Position numbers and translations under genes: made by a program | In this document: positions 10,868 to 21,611 of the stretch, one piece after another | Layout of the letters: the number at the start of each line of letters is the position of its first letter | How positions within the stretch are numbered: position 1 is the stretch's first letter | The notes under the pieces: model-generated | Databases searched by the model: none | What the model saw: only the letters and a program-made list of their open reading frames with translations | What the model was told of the DNA's origin: nothing | Assembly (NCBI GenBank): GCA_936450465.1 | Contig: OW388293.1 | Coordinates: forward strand, 28,463,860-28,527,859 | Length of the DNA stretch: 64,000 bases | DNA from: Gibbula magus | Lineage: Eukaryota > Mollusca > Gastropoda > Trochida > Trochidae | Reading direction: 5' to 3'

Positions 10868-10985
10868 AACCGAGAGGTCGGTTATCAAGAGGTTGGTTAT
10901 CAGATAACCAACCTCGTGATAACCGACCTCTCGGTTCGATATGGTGAACATGTCTCGGCTTCGCCTCGCCATATTCACCATATCG
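10868..10985. repeat. Near-perfect 69-bp palindrome plus adjacent hairpin
   Basis: Arms 10868-10886 and 10918-10936 are perfect, as are the inner arms 10889-10901 and 10903-10915 around a single central base. A second hairpin follows directly: CGATATGGTGAA (10937-10948) pairs with 10974-10985 across a 25-nt loop. Such structure suggests a foldback or MITE remnant and a cruciform-prone site. Confidence 0.9.
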
Positions 10986-11264
10986 CACCTCGAAAAAAAC
11001 TTACCCTCGGCTTGCGGGTCTAAATGACCCTTAACCTCGATTTGTGACTTTCGACATTCTTTACATCATTTTTTTCTGTCAGTTTTGTCATGCCAATATT
11101 TTCATTTAGTTTACTCAAAATACGACAAATAAGCTGATTTAAAGAATATCAAAGAAACATGAGACAGAATCCACATAATTTATTAACCATCATTTTAATT
11201 TGTTTAATGTTCACACACATATTCTTGTTATCAGTTTTATAGGTACGATGAAATGAGTCGCTTA

Positions 11265-11831
11265 GTTTGTCAATACCGTAATTCAGCACACACTATCGAT
11301 GGTGGTCCTTGATGCTGTCTTTTCTTAATGACGACTCCAGCTAAATTCGTTTGGTTATCCCTGAAAAAAGCAAAAGTGACACAAAAGTAACAGAATCATG
11401 ATGAATGAATTGTTGCGGGGGGGGGGGGGGGGGGGGGGGGGGGTTCTGATGTATCATCTTGTATTAGTTTTGTGTTTGTCAATACCGTAATTCAGCACAC
11501 ACTATCGATGGTGGTCCTTGATGCTGTCTTTTCTTAATGACGACTCCAACTAAATTCGTTTGGTTATCCCTGAAAAAAGCAAAAGTGACACAAAAGTAAC
11601 AGAATCATGATGAATGAATTGTTGCGGGGGGGGGGGGGGGGGGGGGGGGTTCTGATGTATCATCTTGTATTAGTTTTGTGTTTGTCAATACCGTAATTCA
11701 GCACACACTATCGATGGTGGTCCTTGATGCTGTCTTTTCTTAATGACGACTCCAGCTAAATTCGTTTGGTTATCCCTGAAAAAAGCAAAAGTGACACAAA
11801 AGTAACAGAATCATGATGAATGAATTGTTGC

Positions 11832-11862
<31 letters not shown>

Positions 11863-11889
11863 CTGATGTATCATCTTGTATTAGTTTTG
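11265..11889. repeat. Three tandem units of about 208 bp, each with a G run
   Basis: Units start at 11265, 11474 and 11680 (GTTTGTCAATACCG). Apart from one substitution the units are nearly identical except in the length of an uninterrupted G tract: G27 (11417-11443), G24 (11626-11649) and G29 (11832-11860). Run lengths may be sequencing-sensitive. Confidence 0.92.
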
Positions 11890-11933
11890 TTGACTTGTGT
11901 ATGTGTGATATAGGCTACTTCCTTTTACTTTAC

Positions 11934-12315
11934 TTAAAGATGCATCCATTGCGCCGTTTGGGGTCACATATGCCAAATGTTATAAATGGTGTTATTTTAT
12001 CTGGAAGTTATGGCTGTTGCCGAAAATTGCCATGTTGGTGATAATCGACTCAAAACATCAGCACAAATTATGGTTGATAATGTTGAATATACGTCATGGC
12101 TACTGTACATGAAAATGGGAAGTGTAGTTTCGGTTTCTACACATGCATAATGACGTTGCTCGATTTAAATTGGAAACTATTAGTTATGATATATTTTACG
12201 ATTAGGGATGGGTATGCAAGTTGAGTGAAACTATTTGAACTTAAATCCGCCCTTATGGAATGTTGGCACGTATTAAGTCAAATAAAATATTATGAAACAA
12301 TACTAGATGCTGCGG
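11934..12315. mobile_element. TTAA-type MITE, degraded copy
   Basis: It begins TTAA then AGATGCATCCATTG and shares internal phrases (GCCAAATGTTATAAATGGTGTTATTTTATC) in part with the copies at 21734, 42203 and 61417. The right end (near 12315) has lost its terminal repeat. Confidence 0.7.
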
Positions 12316-12369
12316 TCATTATTTCAACCATAACATATATAGTTATAAAATGAAACATGACGAACCTAC

Positions 12370-12451
12370 CCCAGCATGGACTCTGTATCCTCCTATGACA
12401 GTGTCGGCAGGCAATACGCGTGCAGTGCCCGTCAAAGTCGGGTAGTTGAGT
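12370..12451 (-). CDS. P450 pseudogene exon 7
   Basis: 82 nt, phase 2 in and phase 0 out, as in the paralog. Acceptor CTCCACAG, donor GTAGGT. Reads RLNYPTLTGTARVLPAD then TVIGGYRVHAG, the beta-sheet region after the K helix. No stop codon. Confidence 0.85.
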
Positions 12452-12963
12452 CTGTGGAGAATTATAGGTGCTTTAGAAGGACTGAAGTTCTCCAATAAGC
12501 TATCTATGCGTTCTTAATTCAATTCTTATATCCAGCTTATAGGCTCATATAACATCCTCAGCTCTCTCGCTCCATTATTTTTAATACTCGAGTGCTGCAC
12601 ATGACACCATTTCCCCAATACATTTGAAAAAAAATATTTAAAGTTTATCACTTTATAAAATATCCTAAATGTCCCCAATGTGCATGTTTTTCATAACTGC
12701 ACGGATATAAAGGATGGAACAAATGAGCCTTTAGTCTATTTCCTATCAATGAAACTGATTTCCTTGGCTTTCAGATCATGGCACCTAACACTTATCAATG
12801 CTCTTGGTCCATTGTATCAATCGCCCGCTTCGAAGGATTGTTTTATGTTGAAAAAAATAATCTAAATATATATTGCTGCTTTTCTTGTAAACAAAATCAC
12901 ACATTTGATTAAATTTAAGACATAATGGTAGTAAACTTAAAAGTATCAATGTTTAACAGTAAC

Positions 12964-13130
12964 CTGAACGACTCTCTGAGACATGCTGGCATGTAGATCA
13001 TCTGGTTGAGAGCATGCACGGTGAGTGGACCAGAACTACCAATGATGCTGTGAACCTCCTGGTACAACTTCTCCTGCTTGTCTGGGTTCCTGGCCAGGTT
13101 GTACAGAAATATCTGCAGAGTCCGGGCTGT
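12964..13130 (-). CDS. P450 pseudogene exon 6 (K helix), converted
   Basis: 167 nt. Acceptor TATCTTCTTCCAG, donor GTTACT. Reads TARTLQIFLYNLARNPDKQE and ends RESFR (ExxR). About 142 of its nucleotides differ at only five positions from exon 6 of the other P450, with identity ending abruptly after ATGATCTAC. The start of this exon is the source unit of the adjoining minisatellite. Confidence 0.88.
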
Positions 13131-13880
13131 CTGGAAGAAGATATGAAACAGTCATTATTAACTTATTTCCTGGTCAGATTGTACATAACCATATGTAGAG
13201 CCCGAATTGTCTGGAAGAAGATAGGAATCAGTCATTATGAAGTAACTTCCTGGCCAGGTTTTACAGAAATATCTGCTGAGTCCGGGCTGTCTGGAAGAAG
13301 ATATGAAACAGTCATTATTACCTAACTTCCTGGCCAGGTTGTTAAGAACCATCTGCAGAGTCCGGGCTGTCTGGAAGAAGATATGAATCAGTCATTATTA
13401 CCTAACTTCCTGGCCAGATTGTACAGAACCACCTGCAGAGTCCGGGCTGTCTGGAAGAAGATAGGAACCAGTCATTATTACCTAACTTCCTGGCCAGATT
13501 GTACATAACCACCTGCAGAGTCCGGGCTGTCTGGAAGAAGATAGGAACCAGTCATTATTACCTAACTTCCTGGCCAGATTGTACATAACCACCTGCAGAG
13601 TCCGGGCTGTCTGGAAGAAGATATGAATCAGTCATTATTACCTAACTTCCTGGCCAGGTTGTTCAGAACCATCTGCAGAGTCCGGGCTGTCTGGAAGAAG
13701 ATATGAATCAGTCATTATTACCTAACTTCCTGGCCAGGTTGTACAGAACCACCTGCAGAGTCCGGGCTGTCTGGAAGAAGATATGAATCAGTCATTATTA
13801 CCTAACTTCCTGGCCAGATTGTACATAACCACCTGCAGAGTCCGGGCTGTCTGGAAGAAGATAGGAATCAGTCATTATTA
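13050..13880. repeat. 80-bp minisatellite from exon 6 acceptor, array 1 (10 units)
   Basis: TCCGGGCTGTCTGGAAGAAG recurs every 80 bp from 13121 to 13841 (one unit diverged at 13201). The first unit is the real exon 6 start. On the minus strand each unit carries TATCTTCTTCCAG then ACAGCCCGGACTCTGCAG, that is a branch/pyrimidine/AG acceptor and the first about 40 nt of exon 6. Units 4-10 also read GGAAGTTAG followed by GTAATA, a potential donor. Confidence 0.93.
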
Positions 13881-14094
13881 AAAGGAGGGTTCTATCGGGG
13901 TATTTTTTTGTGGAAACGAAATTCGAGAGGATACTCCCGTTTACACAAATATGTTATTAATACATGATTTAAACACAGTAAATTTGAAAGATACTAATGA
14001 AGGTACTATGTTTATGACTTTATATTTCACAACTTGATAAACACAAGCGCACATTTGTTGGAAAATAAAGCAATGAGAACTGAAGCCATTCATT

Positions 14095-15317
14095 GGCGTT
14101 GCGAGTCGGGAAAACTTCGCTACAGCATAACAGCAACTTTTTTTAATTAGTTTTATGACATATTATGAGTAACCATGTGAATACTCTACCAGTGTGTGTC
14201 TTTAGTTATTAAAATTTTGTAAAATTAAGTACAATATAGCATGTTTTCATTTCACGTGATGCCAAAAGTCCAATAAAGCGACAGAACCCTCCCTTTAAGT
14301 AACTTCCTGGCCAGATTGTACAGAACCATCTGCAGAGTCCGGGCTGTCTGGAAGAAGATGTGAAGCAGTCATTATTACCTAACTTCCTGGCCAGATTGTA
14401 CAGATCCACCCGCAGAGTCCGGGCTGTCTGGAAGAAGATGTGAAACAGTCATTATTAAGTAACGTCCTGGCCAGGTTGTACAGAAATATCAGCAGAGCCC
14501 GGGCTGTCTGGAAGAAGATGTGAAACAGTCATTATATTAACTGACTTCCTGGCCAGGTTGTAGAACCACCTGCAGAGTCCGGGCTGTCTGGAAGGAGATG
14601 TGTAACAGTCATTATTAAGTAACTTTCTGGCCAGGTTGTACAGACATATCCGCAGAGTCCGGGCTGTTTGGAAGAAGATGTGAAAATGTCAATAATTTTT
14701 TAAATCATTTAAATCTCAAATCGGTGACATGTGCATCTCAATTTCATAACGGTGACATAGGTTTATAAGTTGGAAAAAGAATGACCCATGGGAAGGAAGG
14801 AAGTGTGTTCAACTTAGAAAAGATACCCAAAAAACATTGTGCTACTCATCGGCGTTGCGAGTCGGGAAAACTTCGCTACAGCATAACAGCAACTTTTTTT
14901 AATTAGTTTTATGACATATTATGAGTAACCATGTGAATACTCTACCAGTGTGTGTCTTTAGTTATTAAAATTTTGTAAAATTAAGTACAATATAGCATGT
15001 TTTCATTTCACGTGATGCCAAAAGTCCAATAAAGCGACAGAACCCTCCCTTTAAGTAACTTCCTGGCCAGATTGTACAGAACCATCTGCAGAGTCCGGGC
15101 TGTCTGGAAGAAGATGTGAAGCAGTCATTATTACCTAACTTCCTGGCCAGATTGTACAGATCCACCCGCAGAGTCCGGGCTGTCTGGAAGAAGATGTGAA
15201 ACAGTCATTATTAAGTAACGTCCTGGCCAGGTTGTACAGAAATATCAGCAGAGCCCGGCTGTCTGGAAGAAGATGTGAAACAGTCATTATATTAACTGAC
15301 TTCCTGGCCAGGTTGTG
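14095..15317. repeat. Segmental duplication, 756-bp offset
   Basis: 14095-14562 reappears at 14851-15317, almost identical including part of the minisatellite; one G is missing in the second copy near 15253. The first part (GGCGTTGCGAGTCGGG onward) is unique intronic sequence copied along with the array. Confidence 0.9.
14290..14690. repeat. Exon-6-derived minisatellite, array 2 (5 units)
   Basis: Same unit as array 1, with phrase starts at 14338, 14418, 14498, 14578 and 14658. It is separated from array 1 by about 430 bp of other intronic sequence. One unit has lost a few bases near 14562. Confidence 0.9.
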
Positions 15318-15350
15318 CAGAAATATCTGCAGAGTCTGGAAGAAGATATG
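15050..15350. repeat. Exon-6-derived minisatellite, array 3 (4 units)
   Basis: Units at 15094, 15174, 15253 and 15333. The first three lie inside the 756-bp duplication; the last is truncated (AGAGTCTGGAAGAAG). Confidence 0.88.
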
Positions 15351-16860
15351 AGACAGTCGCCGTGAATGTTATGATGTCACGTGAATGATCTGGTGACAAT
15401 TCATAAACATGTCAAGTGTAAAAGGCCTATCACTGATTAATCAGAAGTTATGACAATGACTAAAGTGTTCAGAAAATATGTCCTACACCAAGTTCAAGGT
15501 TGACAATTATGACCTCAGTAGCCGACATGGGAAACATATGTCAAGTATTAGTTAAAGGTCTATGCTATGCTAAGGTTTGGGAAACACATTTTTGGGACCC
15601 CCCCCCCTTTTAATTGTTGGACCCCCACCTTCAAAATTCCTGAATCCACCACTGTATTTAGTAAAGGTTGTGTGTTTATGCCGGTTACACCGGTGTTGAT
15701 GCAGTCTAGTTCCGCCTGAACTGCCTCCAAGTTTGACTTTCGTGTTTTTGTCTGCTTTGAAAGAGCGGTAGTTCTATATTTAAACTCTTATCAAGTGTAC
15801 TGTCTAACACTCACAAAGCTGTCAACTTTTTAAAAGAGGACTTTAGGCTACATCTCGACGCTTATTTATTCATATATTTAAAATGACAACATTCGTGCAC
15901 GGTTTAATCATATGCATACATTAAAATTACACAACAGAATGTTAACAGAAAGTAAACAAACATTAAGTGTTGTAACAGACTTCAAACATATGTATATGTA
16001 TATAATAATGATAATACACACAGAGAGGGTGAACTAATGTAATGAACTGTAAACGAATCCTTGGTATCTTAACGAACGGCAGCCATTGTTCGTTATGTAA
16101 TCTTAAAGGCAACGAGCGTGTATGAAGGAAAGCGCTGATAGACAAGCCATACAAGTTTATGTGATTGGTTGTTATACTTAGAGCGAATCGACAATATCAA
16201 CGGGAAACCCTCCAGAGGTACATGCAGTTTGTAAGAGAAGCGAGCGAAACAAAACAGCCAGTGTTCCGTTCAATAACAACGAGCGCTTAAATTGCTCATT
16301 GATCGCTCAATGTAGCGCTTAATGTAGCGCTCACTCTCTCTTGAACGATACAGTGCAAATTCCTCAAAGTTTGCTCGCCTTGCTACGTAGCGCTACATTG
16401 AGCAATCGCGTTCAAGAGAGGTTTAAAAATAATCGCTCATTGAGCGATTACTTTGAAACCTATCTTGAACATGGCCCTGGTTTCCACTTTCAGGATGGTC
16501 GTTGCTGATTGGTGACTGTTGACGGGGACAAGGGAGTTAGTTCGTCTTCATCGCTGTTACTGTCACCTCTTGACTGTGGCATGTGAAGAAGCATATTTGT
16601 CCAATGCCTCAGCTTGTCTCCAGATGGCTAACGGTGTTAAACTTGGCATTATTTGAATCATTGCTCATGCTTTCATCGTGTCCATTTCTGTATACAAACT
16701 GCAGCGATACAACTGGTGATTTCGTCACTAGGAGTTTTACTACGTAACTTCACCTGCAAAGCTTGATACATATCACTGGAAACCCGTTACTTATCAATCA
16801 CATCTCGTATGTCAACAAATCCAAATAAACTAACGGTGATACAAAACTTATTTAAAGGTC
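15351..16860. other. Remaining intron 5 of the P450 pseudogene with inverted-repeat cluster
   Basis: No coding signal. At 16255-16470 there is a nest of inverted repeats: TTCAAGAGAGGTTT (16411-16424) pairs with 16455-16469 around TAATCGCTCA/TGAGCGATTA (16430-16450), and AGCGCTACATTGAGCAAT is inverted relative to sequence near 16300-16335. It resembles a decayed foldback element. Confidence 0.6.
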
Positions 16861-16872
16861 ACCATGACATAC

Positions 16873-17047
16873 CGATTCGGTTCCAGCTGTAAAGAGGCTG
16901 AAGGCGACGATGCCCATCATTTCCGGTGAAACCTTCCCAGAAGACATCAGTGACAATATGAAGTCGTGTTCGTCAACATTTAGAGTTCCATCCTTTTGTT
17001 TCTGTTCGATAACTTTCACTGCACTTTCAAAATAGTCTGTGGTTTTG
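16873..17047 (-). CDS. P450 pseudogene exon 5 (I helix)
   Basis: 175 nt as in the paralog. Ends FSLFTAGTES at the donor GTATGT, so the oxygen-activating I-helix motif carries Glu where the paralog has Asp. Open in the expected frame. Confidence 0.87.
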
Positions 17048-17515
17048 CTGTTTATTGGATAAAGGAAAATAACAAATTAGAAGCAAACACTAATTCAGGG
17101 ATTCAGTTCTCGATGAATTTATGTCACGGATAATTAGAAGCAACTCCAGCAGTATATAGACTAAATATTTAAGTTGGTAAAGTGATTAGTATGGTGAAAT
17201 CCTCATTAGCAGCAAATTCAATTTCATACAAATTATTACTTCTGGTCAAACAGAAGACGAATTACAAAGTATTTAAAATGTTTTAATGTTACCCCATAAA
17301 CGGCGTATAACTTCATTCTCATAATGCTGACATTTAAATCTCCGTTGCAATTTTTATAATACATTTGATGTCCATTCTAACATCACGAGTACAGCCATCT
17401 CTGTGTCATCTCAAACTGAAATCGTTTAACTTTTATTGTATATTGGGTCATATGCCGGATATAACAAATACCGAACATCCTTCATCAATTAGACGTAATA
17501 TATCCTGCAACTCAC

Positions 17516-17720
17516 CTCAGAACACGACCAGCACTTTCAAATTACAGTTTTTTAACCTTCAGTGGAAAATGCTTGAGAATAAATGGGTGAATTCCAAAAG
17601 CCTTATTGGTTTGGTTCAATATTGTACTGATGTCTTCTAGAGTTTGTAGTTGTTCAGTCGTATCCTCTCCTTAGGTATCCATATAGCCAAGGCGTCTGTT
17701 GAAACACATGGCGCTTATAC
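17516..17720 (-). pseudogene. P450 pseudogene exon 4 with two stops
   Basis: 205 nt, exactly the paralog's length, with conserved acceptor and GTGAGT donor. In frame it reads SISAMCFNRRLGYMDT, then TAA, then continues GEDTTEQLQTLEDI; a second TAA follows KVKKL where the paralog has a Tyr codon (RYFESG). Frame and splice sites are kept, so these are point nonsense changes. Confidence 0.88.
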
Positions 17721-18078
17721 CTGAAATGCGTAATGAAAAATATGCTTTAAACTGAAAATCGTACACAAGCAGGGGTGGTGGACGAGTGTTGATAATAGTG
17801 TGTGATGTTTTTCTTCGTTATGCCTTTTGTGAGTTATACTTATGTATGAAATTGATGTTTGAGGTTTTCATAAAATTGCGATGTGTGAAGTAATTTTGTG
17901 CGGATTACATATCAACACTGTACATGACAGCTTCATGAAATCTCTACACATGTCGACCTGAGAGATGGGCATTTGATTGGTGGAACATGAATTATACATT
18001 CGCGGGTTTCTTTGGAAAGTGACGTTAACAGTGAATCTATTCGACTTTGTGCGTAACCACATCTCCAAATAAAAATTA

Positions 18079-19470
18079 TTCGAACCAACCTGCAGAGGTT
18101 GCAGATTCTTTGAAGAGGATCCTCCCTGGGGTCGGAACATATACCGGTAGACCAGAGACTAACCTCCATAAAGCCCTTAAAACGGCTTAATTAATATTTA
18201 AATGAAATGCCCAATGCCCAGGGCCGCAGCAAACGCTTTGGACGTCGCAACTGCCCTAACCGAATGAGCCTTCAAACCTTCTGGTGGGCTCATACCCTTG
18301 TGAACATAAGCCAAAACACATAAGCCAAAACTATGGCTGAAACAATCCACCTCGAAATCGTCTGTTTATTGGCGACAGCCCCTGGGCTGGCCCCACCATA
18401 ACAGCAAAACAACTGCTTGTCCCTCCTGATGGGGGCAGTTCTGGACAAATACTTTTTCAGTGTTCTTCGCACGTCAAGGATATGAGGGTGAGAACTACAG
18501 TCCCTGAAATTGCCGACTGGTGTAGCGCAGGCAGTTCAATGGTCAAGGTCTCCATCTTAAACGATGGAACCTCTATCTTCCTGTTGAGATACTTGAGGTT
18601 GAGTATCGGTCTGAAGCCCCCGTCTTTCTTAGTAACTATGAAGTAGGTGGAATAATATCCACTCTGCTCCTGACCAGGGGGCATTATCTTTATGGCCGAC
18701 TTCGGACATTCGGACAGTTTGGACCTGAGAATCTCGGCTTTCTCCGGCACAGAGGGAACTGGTGTGTACCGTATCCCGGAGAAAACTGGTGGCGCGACTT
18801 TCCACTGAGGCAGATATGTCCCTCCCTGAGTCTGGACGGGACCCAAGGGTGTGCGGTTACCTTCGACAAAGCGGCAAGGAACCTCGACAGACGTCCGTCT
18901 ACAGGCATGCTTGGTAGCAGACAGTGAACTCCCGTCTCCGGCAGCTCTCCGGCCACCGGAGATTTTGGGAGTCACCTCGGGAACTGGCGGGAACCTCTGG
19001 ACAGTCCATGCGGATCCTGGTACCAATCAGTTGAGGAAGGATAGTCTCAACCCCGAGGGAAGGGAGCAGGCTAAGCTGTACCTGTGTGGTCTTAGGGTTG
19101 GCAAAGTTATCCCCCGGGAGCCGAAATCCAGATGAAACTGGGGCCGGGACCGGAATGGCAACCTGAGGCAGAGCTAAAGCGATTCTCTCGCGCATCTGCC
19201 TCAAGGCGAAAGCCTGTGTTATAGGGACATCCCTTACATCCACCTCACCATCCTCATCGATCTCCATGATCTCACCTTCCTCATCCCATTGATCCGAGTA
19301 TTCCGAGACCTCCGGAGAGGAAACGTCAACTGGATCAACAAGAGAGGAAGATCCGATGGGAAGGATTGGCGTCAGTACGGTCTGCCCCGAGGCTTCCTTT
19401 TCCCGCCCCGAAACTGGTTCCTTGGACCAAGGTCTGGTGCCCGGAGCCGGTGCTGGCATGTATTCCTAAA
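18079..19470 (-). mobile_element. Second DIRS fragment, internally deleted
   Basis: It lies in intron 3 of the P450 pseudogene. The left end (CGAACCAACCTGCAGAGG) matches the left terminus of the element at 4595. Going 5' to 3' on the minus strand it contains Gag remnants (DVRDVPITQAFALRQM), the fingers region of a reverse transcriptase (YYSTYFIVTKKDGGFRPIL), a deletion, then recombinase pieces (RRDKQLFCCYGGASPG). The right terminus is missing. It preserves RT and Gag parts that the larger copy has lost. Confidence 0.85.
18899..19459 (-). pseudogene. DIRS Gag C-terminal remnant
   Basis: The open frame has an acidic stretch (DEEGEIMEIDEDGE) followed by VRDVPITQAFALRQMRERI and SSGFRLPGDNF, matching pieces of the Gag of the element at 4595-10034. 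It runs out of frame before the RT segment at 18457-18760. Confidence 0.6.
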
Positions 19471-19579
19471 AAAATATACATGTTCTACATGTTTCTTTTT
19501 ATGAGAGGGGGTGCAATTGTGTCCGGACCAAAATATGTCATCGTCTTTGAGAAACAATGTTTGATTAAAATTTTCTTAC

Positions 19580-19755
19580 TTTCACACGCATATCTGTAAA
19601 ACAAATTTCTCAAATCCAAGGCAGATATCGGTTTCTTCAGATGATCTATCAAGTCATCAGCAACATCATTTTGGACAGACAGGTAGTACTGCGCAGATTT
19701 TGCGCGCATCATTAAGGCATTGAGTGGGTTCCGTATCACCATCCAATCTTCAAGG
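19580..19755 (-). CDS. P450 pseudogene exon 3
   Basis: 176 nt (179 in the paralog). Acceptor CCATCTAAAG, donor GTAAGA. Reads EDWMVIRNPLNALMM and ends FYRYACE, in line with GEEWHHFRTPLNPVMM of the paralog (C-helix region). The Trp that contacts heme propionate is kept in EDW. Confidence 0.85.
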
Positions 19756-20554
19756 CTTTAGATGGAACAAAAAGGAAAACTCAAAGAGTCATTAGAGTTA
19801 TCGGACTTTGATATCGGCCACCCAAGAAACAGCGTTCGTTATATGGGATCTGGCCTTCTGAACCTAAATTAAACCGTTCAGAAAGTCAGTTGATATCATT
19901 TGGGACCGATGGAAATTATGGTTTCTAGGAATGTGGGATGGGATGGACGATTTCAAGACGAAGAGAAATAATCGTTCAAAGGGTGTGTCATTAGAAAAAA
20001 AACAGATTATTCTGAATTATGCTGAAAGGGATCAGTTCCATACCATAGCATCTTATGAATGATACAACCTTTGAGTTTAGAAGTTAAACATCATAAAAGC
20101 AAGATTTCGCTCACGTTATAATAATATGGATTATGTTCAGTTTGAAAAGAGTGTAGGCAATAGGGGTTGTGCTGCAGGTATTTTCTGAATGTTTGTAGAT
20201 AAGATACGACTTACTCAATGCCATAATCATAGGAGTCCGACCCTAATTATACATTTACGTATATATACCTATCTGTATATTAACATATAGACAAGACAGG
20301 ATTTGGTCCACCATCTTGGATTCTCACATGGGACTTGAAATGGTTAAACTGGGTTCCAGGCACAATTACGGTTTCGTAGAATTCGTAGACAGATCCAAAT
20401 TTTCGGGCTCATGTCAGGATCCAAGTTGACAAGTCTAGTAAGTAGGTATAGTTTAATGTATATTTATGGTCTGGTTCCTGTTACCATTATGAATAATTTT
20501 AAAGATCATGGGGTGTTTTCCTAGTATGCATAAGGAAATCACAATTATGCTTAC

Positions 20555-20772
20555 CTTTTACTAACAGCAATGTTCTTCTCTTTACAGAAGAGGGTAAATA
20601 GGTTAGCCCTAGGGCCTTCTGGGGTTTGTGCCCTCATTCTTAAAGACCGTCTCAATGTGGACAGGTTCCTCAACAAGCAACATCGACCTCCCCATACTCA
20701 CTCGAACCAGAGGCCCGTATTGAGTCGTGAATTTATTCATCAGTTTCGGAAACTCCTTAAACCCAACATCAG
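20555..20772 (-). pseudogene. P450 pseudogene exon 2 with frameshift
   Basis: 218 nt between AACAG acceptor and GTAAGC donor. The frame is good from DVGFKEFPKLM to KNEGTNPR, then meets TAG. Shifted by one base, it stays open to the donor as ANLFTLFCKEKNIAVSK in the expected exit phase. A single extra base (or two lost) near 20620 explains this. Confidence 0.85.
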
Positions 20773-21424
20773 CTGTTAAAGATAACGGGTGGTTTTGTGT
20801 GAAGTTTGCCTCAAAATGTGTAAAAACAATCAAGTTTTATCTAGTGAACACAAATTCTAACCTTTCCAATGGTATATGTTTGGTTATACGTCACGTCAGG
20901 TCACTGACAGTATCTGGAAACGGTTTACAGTTTGACATTTTGTAGTTTGGAACAGTTGGACCAAGTGAGTGGTTTGTGAGACTAAACTTTTGAAAGGAAG
21001 TATACTTCCTCGCAGGCCAAAACCCTTTCTTCGATTTTTTTCTCCAGCTACAGTTTAAAGTGTGAACCATTTCTTTTCTTTATTCTTCCCTAGCTGTATT
21101 ATAGTGGTTTAAGTGGGTTTTGAGTATCCATTTACTTACTTGTTCAGTTATCCGTTTGTAAACCTTTTAATCGGGGATTATGATATGGCCATGATAATAA
21201 TAATTGTGGATTTTGAAATATGAATTTTTAAAACATTATACAAATGTTTATGAATCATATTATTTTCCGTGAAAGAACACAAAAAGCGTTGAACCGCTGC
21301 AAGGTATAAAACAGTAGCTTGTAAATCATTTCCTAGCGATTTTTCGCATTGAATTGGACATGTTGGAGCCTATAATATAAATTTGTGAAAACTACACAAA
21401 TATCAGTTTATCTTTTGGTCTTAC

Positions 21425-21611
21425 AAAACGGTTTGAAATGAAGGAATGTTCCAATTATGGGAAGGTTATATTTTCCGCTTGGTCCAGGAATTTCTTCAAA
21501 GGGTCGAGCATCTTGCAGAGTGACGTCAGAGGCAGAAGAGGAAGTCCGACTCGGTAACCCGGAAGTAAATACTCTCGGTACCCTTTGGGTCACGTGAAGA
21601 AGAGGTCGCAT
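21425..21611 (-). CDS. P450 pseudogene exon 1 (mitochondrial presequence)
   Basis: ATG at 21611. 62 codons plus one base to donor GTAAGA. MRPLLHVTQRVPRVFTSG is Arg-rich without acids, as expected for mitochondrial import. TTTCAG lies one base before ATG, so a 5' UTR intron may end here; the same spacing (CAG/TAG before AATG) occurs in the paralog. Confidence 0.8.

Larger units (their letters stand above)
3918..21611 (-). pseudogene. Mitochondrial-clan cytochrome P450 pseudogene (nine exons)
   Basis: Exons on the minus strand, in order: 21611-21425, 20772-20555, 19755-19580, 17720-17516, 17047-16873, 13130-12964, 12451-12370, 4555-4343, 4034-3918. All introns start GT and end AG, and phases match those of the paralog at 33451-40502. 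The start encodes a basic, Ser-rich mitochondrial-type presequence, then a proline-rich hinge (EEIPGPSGKYNLP). Exon 5 ends with the I-helix motif AGTES, exon 6 with ExxR (RESFR), and exon 8 holds PERW and the heme loop FGFGKRMCIG. Lesions: exon 2 is 218 nt where 217 or 220 is needed, with a net +1 shift near 20618-20626 that produces TAG in the original frame; exon 4 has TAA after YMDT and a second TAA in place of a Tyr codon. The sum of exons is 1540 nt, not a multiple of three. Intron 7 carries a DIRS element and intron 3 a DIRS fragment. Assembly error could explain one lesion but hardly three. Confidence 0.85.

Noticed and set aside
13014..13325. Plus-strand ORF across the minisatellite
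   Set aside because: Antisense to a P450 exon and maintained by the 80-bp period; no independent coding evidence.
13050..15350. CRISPR-like regular array
   Set aside because: Repeats are 80-bp direct tandem units without distinct spacers, in a eukaryotic intron, and derive from exon 6; no cas genes.
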